From Actinobacteria bacterium HGW-Actinobacteria-6 (GTDB lineage: Bacteria; Actinomycetota; Coriobacteriia; Anaerosomatales; Anaerosomataceae), in the NCBI GenBank assembly GCA_002841295.1, contig PHEU01000024.1:1-43335 (forward strand): a stretch of DNA of 43,335 nt. The letters are read 5' to 3'. Position 1 is the stretch's first letter. Each line of letters starts with the position of its first letter. Under the pieces are notes generated by a model, which searched no databases, had not been told where the DNA came from, and saw only the letters and a program-made list of their open reading frames with translations. This document shows positions 27,723 to 35,943 of this stretch, one piece after another. Made by a program: the position numbers and the translations under genes.

Positions 27723-28120
27723 TCCTGCTGGAGACCAAAGAGTACGCACTACTTGCCGCCGAGGCGGCTACTGAGAAGAAGGCGACAGATGTCGTCGTTC
27801 TCGACGTAGCCTCCACGCTCGTTATCACGGACTACTTCATCATCGCGTCGGGAACCACGGACCGTCAGGTGCGCGCGGTGGCCGAGGAGATCGAGCATAA
27901 GCTGAAAGAGGCGGGCCTGCGCGTCATCGGCCGGGAAGGCGAGCGCGAGGCTAAGTGGATACTCTTGGACTTCGGTGATGTCGTCGCACACGTGTTCCAG
28001 CCTGATGAACGTGAATTCTACAGACTCGAGAAATTGTGGAGCGATGCCGAGCAGCTCCTGCTTGCCGTCGAGACCGAAGATGCTGCACCCGTGGTAGGCG
28101 AGGAGAGCAGCTCCTCGTGA
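27719..28120 (+). CDS. rsfS: Ribosomal silencing factor RsfS
   Basis: This 133-residue protein of the RsfS/Iojap family binds L14 and blocks joining of ribosomal subunits under nutrient limitation. Family motifs are VVVLDV, TDYFIIASGTTDRQVRAVAEEIE and WILLDFGDVVAHVF with EREFYRLEKLW. The C-terminal dozen residues are a non-conserved acidic tail. The GTG start overlaps the previous stop, and the stop overlaps the EamA gene. Confidence 0.94.
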   Translation: MILLETKEYALLAAEAATEKKATDVVVLDVASTLVITDYFIIASGTTDRQVRAVAEEIEHKLKEAGLRVIGREGEREAKWILLDFGDVVAHVFQPDEREFYRLEKLWSDAEQLLLAVETEDAAPVVGEESSSS

Positions 28121-29070
28121 CCGAGTCCTCGCGGCGCCTGTGGGTGACGCTTGCCCTGGTGGGAGTCGCAGCTTTGTGGGGCGGCACGTTCGTCATGGTC
28201 AAAGAGGCCGTGTCCGAGTACCCCATCTACGGGTTCATTGGCTGGCGTTTTCTGATCGCGGTCGTTGCTTTCCTTATCCTGTTCCCGGGGACCTTCCGCC
28301 GTTTCAGACCCGGCACGGTTCGGGTGGGACTCTTCGCCGGCGTCTTCCTTATCGCGGGGTACATCTTCCAGACGTGGGGCTTGCAGGGAACGACGGCGTC
28401 CAAAGCAGCGTTCATCACCGGTATGTTCGTCGTTATCACCCCTGTGATGCAGGCGGTGGTCTTGAGGCGCACGCCTCGGGCGACGACCGTAGCCGGCGTT
28501 GCGCTGGCGGTCGTGGGTCTGTGGCTCCTGTCAGGGGCGAGCTCGGGCGGATGGAGCGCGGGTGATTCTCGGACGCTTCTGTGCGCGTTCGCGTATTCCG
28601 GTCACATGATCGTGCTCGGGGGACCAGGGCGCGATCACGATGCTCGGGCGCTCACGCTCGTCCAGCTGGCGGTGACGGGGCTCGTGTGTGGTGCTGTTTC
28701 GCTCGCTATCGAGCGCCCGTATGCGTGGCCGTCTTCTCAAGTATGGGTCGCGCTTGTGGTTACGGGCGTGTTGGCTAGTGCGGTTGCGTTCGCTGTACAG
28801 ACGTATGCGCAGCGAATCCTGTCGCCCACGAAGACAGCTCTCGTGCTCATCATGGAGCCTGCGTTCGGCGGGTTCTTCGGCTGGCTGGCCGGAGATGCTC
28901 TTGGGATTCGCGGCGTCGCGGGCAGTGCGCTCATCCTCGGCGGTATGCTCGTTGCGGAGTTTCTTGGAAGCGCGGCCGAATCCGGTGAGCACGTCCTGCT
29001 CGAAGCTTCGATCGAAGGCCCGGCGGTTGCTGTCATCGAAACGGACGGTGGAATTACCCCCTCGGAATGA
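28117..29070 (+). CDS. EamA-family drug/metabolite transporter
   Basis: The 317-residue inner membrane protein has about ten transmembrane helices in two EamA repeats (first starting ALVGVAALWGGTFVMVKEAV, second around FAYSGHMIVLGGPGRDHDARALT). The conserved ends LSPTKTALVLIMEPAFGGFFGW and LGGMLVAEFL are present. The substrate cannot be predicted. GTG 28117 overlaps the rsfS stop (GTGA). The frame continues upstream through rsfS but without a signal. It ends the run of 4-base overlaps that began at proA; a tRNA promoter follows at once. Confidence 0.88.
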   Translation: MTESSRRLWVTLALVGVAALWGGTFVMVKEAVSEYPIYGFIGWRFLIAVVAFLILFPGTFRRFRPGTVRVGLFAGVFLIAGYIFQTWGLQGTTASKAAFITGMFVVITPVMQAVVLRRTPRATTVAGVALAVVGLWLLSGASSGGWSAGDSRTLLCAFAYSGHMIVLGGPGRDHDARALTLVQLAVTGLVCGAVSLAIERPYAWPSSQVWVALVVTGVLASAVAFAVQTYAQRILSPTKTALVLIMEPAFGGFFGWLAGDALGIRGVAGSALILGGMLVAEFLGSAAESGEHVLLEASIEGPAVAVIETDGGITPSE

Positions 29071-29075
29071 TGTAG

Positions 29076-29103
29076 TTGACCGCCGCGCGGTGGCTGCTAT
29101 ACT
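29076..29103 (+). promoter_or_regulatory. Strong promoter for tRNA-Ala
   Basis: TTGACC (29076-29081), a 16-base spacer and TATACT (29098-29103) with TGC in front (extended -10). It lies six bases after the EamA stop and 29 bases before the tRNA. Confidence 0.8.
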
Positions 29104-29132
29104 AGCGCTTGCCGTTTTGGGCACCCAGATGT

Positions 29133-29208
29133 GGGGCCATAGCTCAGCTGGGAGAGCGCATGGCTGGCAGCCATGAGGTCAGGGGTTCGATCCCCCTTGG
29201 CTCCACCA
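29133..29208 (+). tRNA. tRNA-Ala (anticodon GGC)
   Basis: The 76-base cloverleaf has acceptor GGGGCCA pairing with TGGCTCC (one G-T), D-arm GCTCAGCTGGGAGAGC and anticodon stem CATGG/CCATG. The loop CTGGCAG gives anticodon GGC, which reads GCC and GCU. The T-arm is AGGGGTTCGATCCCCC with normal pairing, and the 3' CCA is encoded. It has its own promoter and a hairpin terminator. Confidence 0.97.
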
Positions 29209-29219
29209 ATAGAATTGAT

Positions 29220-29248
29220 CAGAAGAGCGGACCATGTCCGCTCTTCTG
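29220..29248 (+). terminator. Terminator of tRNA-Ala
   Basis: A perfect 13-bp stem, CAGAAGAGCGGAC with GTCCGCTCTTCTG and loop CAT, lies 12 bases after the tRNA, followed by CTATTCGTTC (a weakly T-rich tail). Confidence 0.8.
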
Positions 29249-29269
29249 CTATTCGTTCAAGAATTTCGA

Positions 29270-29278
29270 TGATAAGAT
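29270..29278 (+). promoter_or_regulatory. Extended -10 promoter candidate for the cytochrome gene
   Basis: TGATAAGAT (TGn plus TAAGAT) lies 48 bases before the cytochrome ATG in a locally AT-rich stretch (29249-29300). No clear -35 box is seen. Confidence 0.4.
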
Positions 29279-29325
29279 AGCTTCGTTATGTTTGCTTAAG
29301 GCATCTCTAACGGAGGCAATGGTTC

Positions 29326-32300
29326 ATGCGCCTCGGCTTTGCGACCTCGCGTAAGGGCGATCTTGACCCGGTGCTCCAATGGAGACGGCTGTTCGCCGGT
29401 GTCCTGATGTGCGCGGTCGCGCTCATTATCGCGAACCCGATGGCTGCGTTGGCTGCGAATCCCCACGGAACGTACTCCTCCTCGAGTAAGTCGTGTCAGT
29501 TGTGTCATGACTTGCACTCTGCAGCTGGCGATACAATCATCGTTTCGCCCTCCGAGAAGCTGCTGTGTTACAGCTGCCATGACGGTACCGGGAGCAGTTT
29601 TAACACGAGGGCCGCGTTTGCAGAGTCTATTCTGGGCACGACTACGGCAAAGAGCTCGCATCCGGTCCCTTCCGGCGCGATGCAATGCGCAAGTTGCCAC
29701 ACGCCGCACGAAGGTCCCTCTGAGGACAACATCAGATCTCTCGGTTTTGGCTCGGCGGACGCGACGAGCGGTGTTGCTGTGTGCGGCGGCTGCCATGGCA
29801 GCGGAAGCACGCTCCCCGGAGGGAACCTTGCGGTCCCGATAGCGGGAACACCTCACGCTTCGATTGCGTCCTCGGCCAGCGCGGCAGGAATCGCTTGCGT
29901 TGCCTGTCACGAGCCGCACGCGTCTTCTAATGCTGATCTGGTGCGCGCCACGCTGCGCACTGAATCGCAGACGACCGTGACAGTTTCGGGCGAACCGGGA
30001 CTGTGTTTGGGTTGTCATCAGGATGCAGGTGGCGCGTACAACGGCGGAACGCTCGCTGGCATGCAGAAGCACTCAACTGTCACGTCTTCCACCAAGGCCC
30101 TCACGTCATGGCCGGGAGCGTCGGGTTCTGCTGCGGGATGTGATGGGTGTCATGAGCCCCATGGGACTGGTAGCGGACCGTCATACACGCGAGTAGCGGA
30201 CAAGGCTCTGTGCAGTACCTGTCACGATGCTGCATCACTTGTGTATCCCGCTGGCTACTCGTATCGCGGAGCCGCTGCGTTCGCCTCGTCAGGTCACACT
30301 GGAATCAGCTCTACGGGCATCAACTATGTCTCGGTTCTCGCGGAGCCACCCGGATTCTCTGCATGGGAGAGCACGAGCCCTCCAACGCCGAGTTCGCCTG
30401 GTGTTCCCGTCTCTGCCGCGCGGGCATCTGCGCTTCTGACTTCAGACGGAGTCAGACTGACAACGGATCTTCAGCAGACGGACGGTGACTGGGACTACCA
30501 GACGTATCGGTTCAAGGTGCCTATCCCGAAGTCCGAAGCCGGTGCAGTCCGACTCCACTGGGAGGGTTACGGTGAGGAGGCCGCAGGGTTCCCGGTCGTG
30601 CTCTCCGTCTGGAACATTAGCTCCGGCGCGTGGGACATGATTCGTAGCGCGCAAATGCCCACGCAGACGACCGTGAGCCTTCCGCTTTCCATTGCCAACC
30701 ACGTTGCTTCTGACGGAACGGTGTACCTCATGGCGAAGGCACGGTATTCGCGTGATGCAGCGCTGATCTCCGGCCCGACGATCACGGCGCTCAGTGGCAC
30801 GAGTGCGAAGGTTGAGTGGGTAACGTCGGGACTGACCAGCACCTACGTTGACTACGGGACGACCTCGTCGTACACGAAGACTGCGGGATCTGCCACGCGA
30901 GTACAGAATCACGTGGTGACCATCTATGGTCTATCACCAGGTGTTTGGCACTTCCGTGTTCGCTCAGTTGCGTTTGATGGCACCTCGTACACCTCGGGGG
31001 ATATCGTTCAGGGCATCCCACGCCCGACGACCACCGCCGTGCCTAATGTCGTATGGACCGGCGTCGACGCTACCCGCACCCTCAATTGGGCAGCCCCCGC
31101 AGGTGCTCCTGGCGGACCATTCCAGTTCCGTACCTTCCTGAACAAAGACGGCGTACCGTTCTCTTCGACGGATTGGTCCACCGCCACTTCTCGAACTGTC
31201 TCAGTCGGTCTCGGTGCGTATTCATGGCGCGTTCAGGCCCGCGATGCCGGTGGGAACTCATACGACTATTCGCCGTGGAGCTGGTTCTACGTCTACGAGT
31301 ACACGGGCTCGTGTCCGTTCCTCTTCACGTGGGACGGCGAGAAATTCGACTATGAAGCCGATCTTTACACCACCGGGAAGCTCGCCAGCCAGCGAGCGAG
31401 CGGCACGTACCAGAAGCCGAACCCGCACGACTACTACGTTCTCGACAACACACCGGTCGAGAAGGACGGCGCTTTAGAACTGCGGCTCGTAGAAGAGCGG
31501 TTCGAGACCGACTACCTTGACGAGTTCACGCTCTATGCGGTTGACGTGCCCGTTGGCAGGACCGTCGTAGCTGAGAAGATCCCGCAGGGCGGGGTGTATC
31601 AGCCACTCGAAGATGTGATTCATACAGTCAGCTCCACGATGAGCCAGCCGGTGTCGGCGACCCGCGTCAAGACCGGCGAGGACGTGCGTGATGCCATCGC
31701 CGAGAACGACGCGGTCTTCGCCGTGCTCTCGCCGGATGTCGAGAAGCCGGGGTACGAATCGATCGAGCTCGATCTTGGCGACCTTTCCGACGCCCCTGCC
31801 GTGAAGCTGGTATTCGAGGGCATGAGCCGGTTCCCGGAGACGGCGGCCGGCAAACTGCTCGGCTCCGCAGGTGTTCGGCAGAAGGTTGAAGTCGTGGACG
31901 CCGGCGGGAACTGGGTCGCGCTTCCTGGTGATTGGCCGAAGCCGGCTGAGTTTGCCCGCCCGTACATGCTCGATCTGACGGGGCGCTTCCCGACGGACGA
32001 CTATCGGGTTCGACTGACGTTCCTGCTCAAGACGTACGTTGACTCGATCAAGCTCGATACCACGGCGGACGAGCCCCTCAAGGTCACCGAGGTGAAGCGC
32101 TCCTCGGCCGAGTTGCGTCGTCACGGCGTGGACCCGATGTCTCCGGACAGCGCCATTTACGAGTATGTCTACGGTGAACCGAACGATGTGTCTGGGTATC
32201 TCCCCGGCAACTACACCCGTTTTGGCGAAGTCGGCCCACTACTTGATGCCTCCGATGACAAGTTCGTCATCTATGGTTGTGGTGATGAGATGGCGCTGCG

Positions 32301-32904
32301 ATACGAGCGTCCGGCACCCGCCTCGGCAGGCATGACACATACGTATGTCGTGTACGCGAACGGCTACTACAAGGATCTGAACACCGACATCGCAAGCGCG
32401 GTCGAGCCACTCCCGTTCTCGGCCATGAGCAACTACCCATACACCGCTTCCGAGAAGTATCCGGATGACGCGGATCACGTCGCGTATCAGGCTGAATGGA
32501 ACACTCGCCATTACGGTCCGGAGGAGGCTTCAGAGACAGCAATCGAGACAGCAGCTGCTGCTCCAGCGAGTGCGTGGTCGTGGCTGACCACGACTGTGGC
32601 ACGCGCCTGGGACGCGGTCCTCTCGTTTGTGGCTCCGAGGACTGGTGAGGACTTTATGGCGACCGCAATCACGGACGAGGTACTGCATCGTTCGCTCAAT
32701 ACAGATGTGGTGGCTCTAGAGGTCACCGGTGTCGAGCCGGTTTCGACCAACGCCTGTAGCGCGTGCCATGCGCCGCATGGCGGTGCCGACTCGGGGAAGC
32801 TGCTGACCGGCGGTCGCGGGGCAGCAGATGGGCGTACGTGTACGGCCGACGGAACCGGCGGCTGCCACGATAGCGCTGCGAACTCGGCATGGCGACTGCC
32901 ATAA
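29326..32904 (+). CDS. Exported multihaem c-type cytochrome with FN3 modules, N-terminal part of a frame-disrupted gene
   Basis: The 1192-residue product has a signal peptide (basic start, hydrophobic 22-38, likely cleavage after ALA near residue 43). Eight CxxCH haem sites follow at residues 57, 81, 121, 153, 191, 227, 272 and 296 (doubled-CXXCH type, several as CxxCHxPH). Next come a WES-type beta module, two fibronectin III-like domains and a long TWDG module (SCPFLFTWDG onward). A ninth CxxCH (CSACHAPHG) sits near residue 1146. GGAGG is nine bases before the ATG. The frame stops at 32902-32904 in mid-domain, while the next frame continues the same protein type. Inserting TG at 32890 would join the two and create CGDCH. 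It is probably an extracellular or wall-exposed electron carrier. Partner proteins are not encoded nearby. Confidence 0.85.
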   Translation: MRLGFATSRKGDLDPVLQWRRLFAGVLMCAVALIIANPMAALAANPHGTYSSSSKSCQLCHDLHSAAGDTIIVSPSEKLLCYSCHDGTGSSFNTRAAFAESILGTTTAKSSHPVPSGAMQCASCHTPHEGPSEDNIRSLGFGSADATSGVAVCGGCHGSGSTLPGGNLAVPIAGTPHASIASSASAAGIACVACHEPHASSNADLVRATLRTESQTTVTVSGEPGLCLGCHQDAGGAYNGGTLAGMQKHSTVTSSTKALTSWPGASGSAAGCDGCHEPHGTGSGPSYTRVADKALCSTCHDAASLVYPAGYSYRGAAAFASSGHTGISSTGINYVSVLAEPPGFSAWESTSPPTPSSPGVPVSAARASALLTSDGVRLTTDLQQTDGDWDYQTYRFKVPIPKSEAGAVRLHWEGYGEEAAGFPVVLSVWNISSGAWDMIRSAQMPTQTTVSLPLSIANHVASDGTVYLMAKARYSRDAALISGPTITALSGTSAKVEWVTSGLTSTYVDYGTTSSYTKTAGSATRVQNHVVTIYGLSPGVWHFRVRSVAFDGTSYTSGDIVQGIPRPTTTAVPNVVWTGVDATRTLNWAAPAGAPGGPFQFRTFLNKDGVPFSSTDWSTATSRTVSVGLGAYSWRVQARDAGGNSYDYSPWSWFYVYEYTGSCPFLFTWDGEKFDYEADLYTTGKLASQRASGTYQKPNPHDYYVLDNTPVEKDGALELRLVEERFETDYLDEFTLYAVDVPVGRTVVAEKIPQGGVYQPLEDVIHTVSSTMSQPVSATRVKTGEDVRDAIAENDAVFAVLSPDVEKPGYESIELDLGDLSDAPAVKLVFEGMSRFPETAAGKLLGSAGVRQKVEVVDAGGNWVALPGDWPKPAEFARPYMLDLTGRFPTDDYRVRLTFLLKTYVDSIKLDTTADEPLKVTEVKRSSAELRRHGVDPMSPDSAIYEYVYGEPNDVSGYLPGNYTRFGEVGPLLDASDDKFVIYGCGDEMALRYERPAPASAGMTHTYVVYANGYYKDLNTDIASAVEPLPFSAMSNYPYTASEKYPDDADHVAYQAEWNTRHYGPEEASETAIETAAAAPASAWSWLTTTVARAWDAVLSFVAPRTGEDFMATAITDEVLHRSLNTDVVALEVTGVEPVSTNACSACHAPHGGADSGKLLTGGRGAADGRTCTADGTGGCHDSAANSAWRLP
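31309..32520 (+). repeat. TWDG beta module, copy 1
   Basis: This coding repeat of about 400 residues begins SCPFLFTWDG and ends EKYPDDADHVAYQAEWNTR. It shares its beginning, the TRFGEVGPLLDASDDKFV core, the PLPFSAMSNYPY segment and its end with copy 2 at 33632-34852. The copies have diverged, so the duplication is old. It is part of the cytochrome gene. Confidence 0.75.
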
Positions 32905-35854
32905 CCCGCATTCGAACAACGTGGAGGTGCGCTTCTCGGATCCGGATGATCCGTCGAAGACGATCGGGTCGCCGCTCGGCACGGTCCTGGACGAGTCAGA
33001 CAAGCTGAACGTTCTCGTCGGAGCGAAGCACGACGCGATCGGGCCGATAATCTCGAACATTGCCATTACCGCGTCAGCTTCGACGCTAGCGTCGCCGACT
33101 GTATCGTGGACTACGAATGAGAATGCCACCTCGTGGATCGACTGGGGTCTCACGACGGCCTACGAACTCGGAAACGAGTCGCTTCCGACGCCGTTTGGAA
33201 ACAACACGCTTGCTACGGCTCATTCGATCCAGATGTCAGGTCTGGCCTTGGGGACCACGTACCACTATCGCATCCGTACCACTGACGCACTTGGGAACTC
33301 GACGTACTCGGCAGACAGGACGTACAAGCCGACAACGCCACCTCCGACGCCGCTCATGTCGGATGTAACGACGCAGACGGGGCCGGACGGCTGGGGCCCG
33401 ATTCCCGTGGAGCTCACGTGCAGCGTTGTAGCAAGCAGCGACGGGCATGCGGTGATCTACGAGTTCCAGTTGGGCACGGGGACTGTTCTTACGTCGAACA
33501 CACCTTCCTATATTGTGAATCTCTCCGACGGCACGTACACCGTCCACGTGAGGGCGCGTGACGCAGTCGATACGGCAGCCGTATCTGCGTGGTCCGCGTA
33601 CGACACGTTCGTGGTGAACAATGCGGATCCCTCGTGTCCGACGCTGTACACCTGGGACGGGACGACGTACCGGTTCGTGACCGACGTGATGGGCCTTGGC
33701 TCCGTCGGCGTCAAGAAGGGGCCGAGCGCGTATCTGGTTCCCGAGCCTGTTGAAGACAGTGTGATTCCGCAGGGTGCGCTCATCCCTCGGGACGGGAAGC
33801 TCGATATTCGCCTGACTGACGAGAAGGCCGAAGTCGAGTTCGTCGACGAGGTCTCGCTGCGGGCCGTCGACCATCCGGCCGGCACGCGGCTCCTTACGAA
33901 CGACCTCCACTGGGGTGCTTTTGACGGCGGGAGAGAGCCGACTGAGTACTTCACGATCAGCGATCCCAAGCCGGTGGCGGCTACCTACGAGCGAATCCCG
34001 GTCCTGGGAACGGAGGCGGTTCCTGAGACGGACGTGTCGCCCGAACTCGCTGTTGAGGGTGATGGCGAGGTGGCCTACAGCGGCTTGTACGACGACAACA
34101 TTTGGACCTTCGACCTCGGCAAGCTCGGCGATCCTGCGCAGATCAAGCTTGTGCTCTCGGGGTGGGTCGACTACGCGAATCGCGCCGAGAAGACGGCGTG
34201 GCTGGAGAGCGGAAAGCGCCCGCCCGCGAGCTTCATGGAGGTCCAGGACGCCAACGGCGAGTGGATCGCCGTGGGGGACGCGCCACATCCGCCCGGCTAT
34301 CCGAAGACGGTTGTGTACGACTTGTCTGACGTTTTTCCCGATGGCGTCACCGACTACAAGGTGCGCATGCGCATCTACATGCGCATGAATGTGGACTACG
34401 TGGGTGTCGATACGACTCCTGATGCGGCCGTCAAGGTGACCGAGTTGCTGCCTGTCTCGGCAGAGCTCTCCTACAAGGGACTCTCGCAGTACAGTGGCGC
34501 GCCGTATCCGACGTTCACCTATGACGACATCTCGCCGGTGGAGCCCCGCCTGCAGACGGGCGCATTCACGCGATACGGCGACGTCCTCCCACTCTTGAAG
34601 GCCGCTGATGACATGTTCGTCGTGATGAACACCGGCGATGACCTCGGTTTGACCTTCGACGAGCCTGCGGCACCTGCGGCGGGCACGGTGCGGTCGTACA
34701 TGATCCACACGGATGGCTTCCACCAGACGATTTCGGGAAGCGTGGACCCGATGCCGTTCCACGGAATGTCGAACTACCCGTACCCATCCGAGGAGCATTA
34801 CCCGGATGATGCGGAGCACTCGGCATACCTGGCAGAGTGGAACACCCGGGTTGTGAATCCGGTGCCTGCGCCAGAGATCAAGCTGAGCGGGTTCAAAGAG
34901 ATGCACGTCACCGGCATGATCGTCGCCAGTACTGGCACATACTCGCTGGTTAGCGACCAACTGCTGCTTACGGTCACTCGTGCCGACGGCTCGGTCATCA
35001 CACGCTCTCCCGTCAGCGGCTGGGAGAGCGCGTCCTCCGAGACCGCGAAGCCGACGCCGACTGCGCCGGGTGTCGAGGTTGGTGCCGCCGAGATCGCCGC
35101 GCTGGTGGCGGACGACGGCTCCGGATGGACCACCAGCATGGCCGTTGCCGACGGCATCTGGGACTGGCAGCTCATGCAATTCGACCTGTCTGACATTCCA
35201 GTCGGAGATATCAAGAGCGTGAATGTGTTGTGGAACGGCCACGGTGGACCGAATGCGGGGTACGACACCGCCGTGTACACATGGAACCCTGTGTCGCCGG
35301 GATGGACGTCCATCACCAAACGCATGATGATCGCCGACACGAGTGTGGCCGCAAGTACCAGCTCGCTAGATCCGGCGTTCTGCCTTCGCTGCCACGACGG
35401 CCTAGCGCCGAGCGGCGTGGTGATTCCCCCTGGTCTCGTGAACATCGGCGCACGCTGGAATCTGAGCACTGGGGACTTCCATGGAGCCAGGGCGGGGAGC
35501 GGCGTCGGCACTACCGGTCTGAAGGCCCCGTACGCTCGTGGTCAGGGACCCATCGGTTGTCCCACATGCCACGACACGCACGGCACGGGAAGCCTCTATC
35601 ACATACCGGCGAAGGTCAACGGGCAGACTGTGGCGACTGTGGCAGCTGGGAGTGACTACGACAACTTGTGCAGCGCGTGTCACGTGGGCAACGCGGGGAA
35701 CTGGCATCCCGATGCGGGCTGCTGGTGTCACATCAGCGGTGACTCCGAGCATGGGCTCGTGAGCGTGCCGCTCAACAACGAAATGGATTGTTCGATGTGC
35801 CACTTCGGTCACAAGAGCGAGTTCGTTCATAACTGCAACGACGGATGCCACTAG
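32828..35854 (+). CDS. C-terminal part of the multihaem FN3 cytochrome, separated by a frameshift
   Basis: This open frame of up to 1008 residues lacks a ribosome binding site, signal peptide and proper N-terminus, so it is unlikely to be a gene of its own. In-frame family sequence starts at about 32893 (GDCHNPHSNN). It contains two FN3-like domains, a second TWDG module (SCPTLYTWDG, 33632 onward) and a second WES module. The haem-binding C-terminus has canonical CLRCH, CPTCH, CSACH and CSMCH plus the unusual CWCH and a terminal CNDGCH. With two bases restored at 32890 the whole gene would encode 2176 residues and at least 14 CxxCH sites. Without restoration this part would not be exported or haem-loaded. 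Decay and sequencing error cannot be distinguished here. Confidence 0.75.
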   Translation: MGVRVRPTEPAAATIALRTRHGDCHNPHSNNVEVRFSDPDDPSKTIGSPLGTVLDESDKLNVLVGAKHDAIGPIISNIAITASASTLASPTVSWTTNENATSWIDWGLTTAYELGNESLPTPFGNNTLATAHSIQMSGLALGTTYHYRIRTTDALGNSTYSADRTYKPTTPPPTPLMSDVTTQTGPDGWGPIPVELTCSVVASSDGHAVIYEFQLGTGTVLTSNTPSYIVNLSDGTYTVHVRARDAVDTAAVSAWSAYDTFVVNNADPSCPTLYTWDGTTYRFVTDVMGLGSVGVKKGPSAYLVPEPVEDSVIPQGALIPRDGKLDIRLTDEKAEVEFVDEVSLRAVDHPAGTRLLTNDLHWGAFDGGREPTEYFTISDPKPVAATYERIPVLGTEAVPETDVSPELAVEGDGEVAYSGLYDDNIWTFDLGKLGDPAQIKLVLSGWVDYANRAEKTAWLESGKRPPASFMEVQDANGEWIAVGDAPHPPGYPKTVVYDLSDVFPDGVTDYKVRMRIYMRMNVDYVGVDTTPDAAVKVTELLPVSAELSYKGLSQYSGAPYPTFTYDDISPVEPRLQTGAFTRYGDVLPLLKAADDMFVVMNTGDDLGLTFDEPAAPAAGTVRSYMIHTDGFHQTISGSVDPMPFHGMSNYPYPSEEHYPDDAEHSAYLAEWNTRVVNPVPAPEIKLSGFKEMHVTGMIVASTGTYSLVSDQLLLTVTRADGSVITRSPVSGWESASSETAKPTPTAPGVEVGAAEIAALVADDGSGWTTSMAVADGIWDWQLMQFDLSDIPVGDIKSVNVLWNGHGGPNAGYDTAVYTWNPVSPGWTSITKRMMIADTSVAASTSSLDPAFCLRCHDGLAPSGVVIPPGLVNIGARWNLSTGDFHGARAGSGVGTTGLKAPYARGQGPIGCPTCHDTHGTGSLYHIPAKVNGQTVATVAAGSDYDNLCSACHVGNAGNWHPDAGCWCHISGDSEHGLVSVPLNNEMDCSMCHFGHKSEFVHNCNDGCH
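33632..34852 (+). repeat. TWDG beta module, copy 2
   Basis: The second copy runs from SCPTLYTWDG to EHYPDDAEHSAYLAEWNTR. Matching landmarks with copy 1 are the opening SCP-L-TWDG, TRYGDVLPLLKAADDMFV, the PMPFHGMSNYPY segment and the closing AEWNTR. Order and spacing are the same. Confidence 0.75.
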
Positions 35855-35886
35855 CACTCGGTCACGTGCTTGCGGGTCGCGTGGGC

Positions 35887-35916
35887 GACAGGTCTCGGCT
35901 ATCCTGTAGACCTGTC
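35887..35916 (+). promoter_or_regulatory. Inverted repeat around the leuS -10 candidate
   Basis: GACAGGTCT (35887-35895) and AGACCTGTC (35908-35916) are perfect inverted repeats with a 12-base loop containing TATCCT (35900-35905), a plausible -10 box. As DNA it could be an operator. As RNA it could be the terminator of the cytochrome gene 33 bases upstream, though no T-run follows. Confidence 0.45.
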
Positions 35917-35943
35917 TGAACCCGAACTCTCCCGGAGGTTCTT

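Noticed and set aside
32828-32895. Independent start of the second cytochrome frame at ATG 32828
   Set aside because: No ribosome site, no signal peptide, and the first 20 residues are not family-like; a frame break explains it better.
33236-35242. 668-residue open frame on the minus strand within the cytochrome
   Set aside because: It is the antisense of a real coding frame with high GC third positions; Arg/His/Val-rich and without domain, start site or neighbours.
35855-35943. T-box riboswitch before leuS
   Set aside because: Only 89 bases between genes; no specifier hairpin or T-box-like antiterminator sequence is visible.
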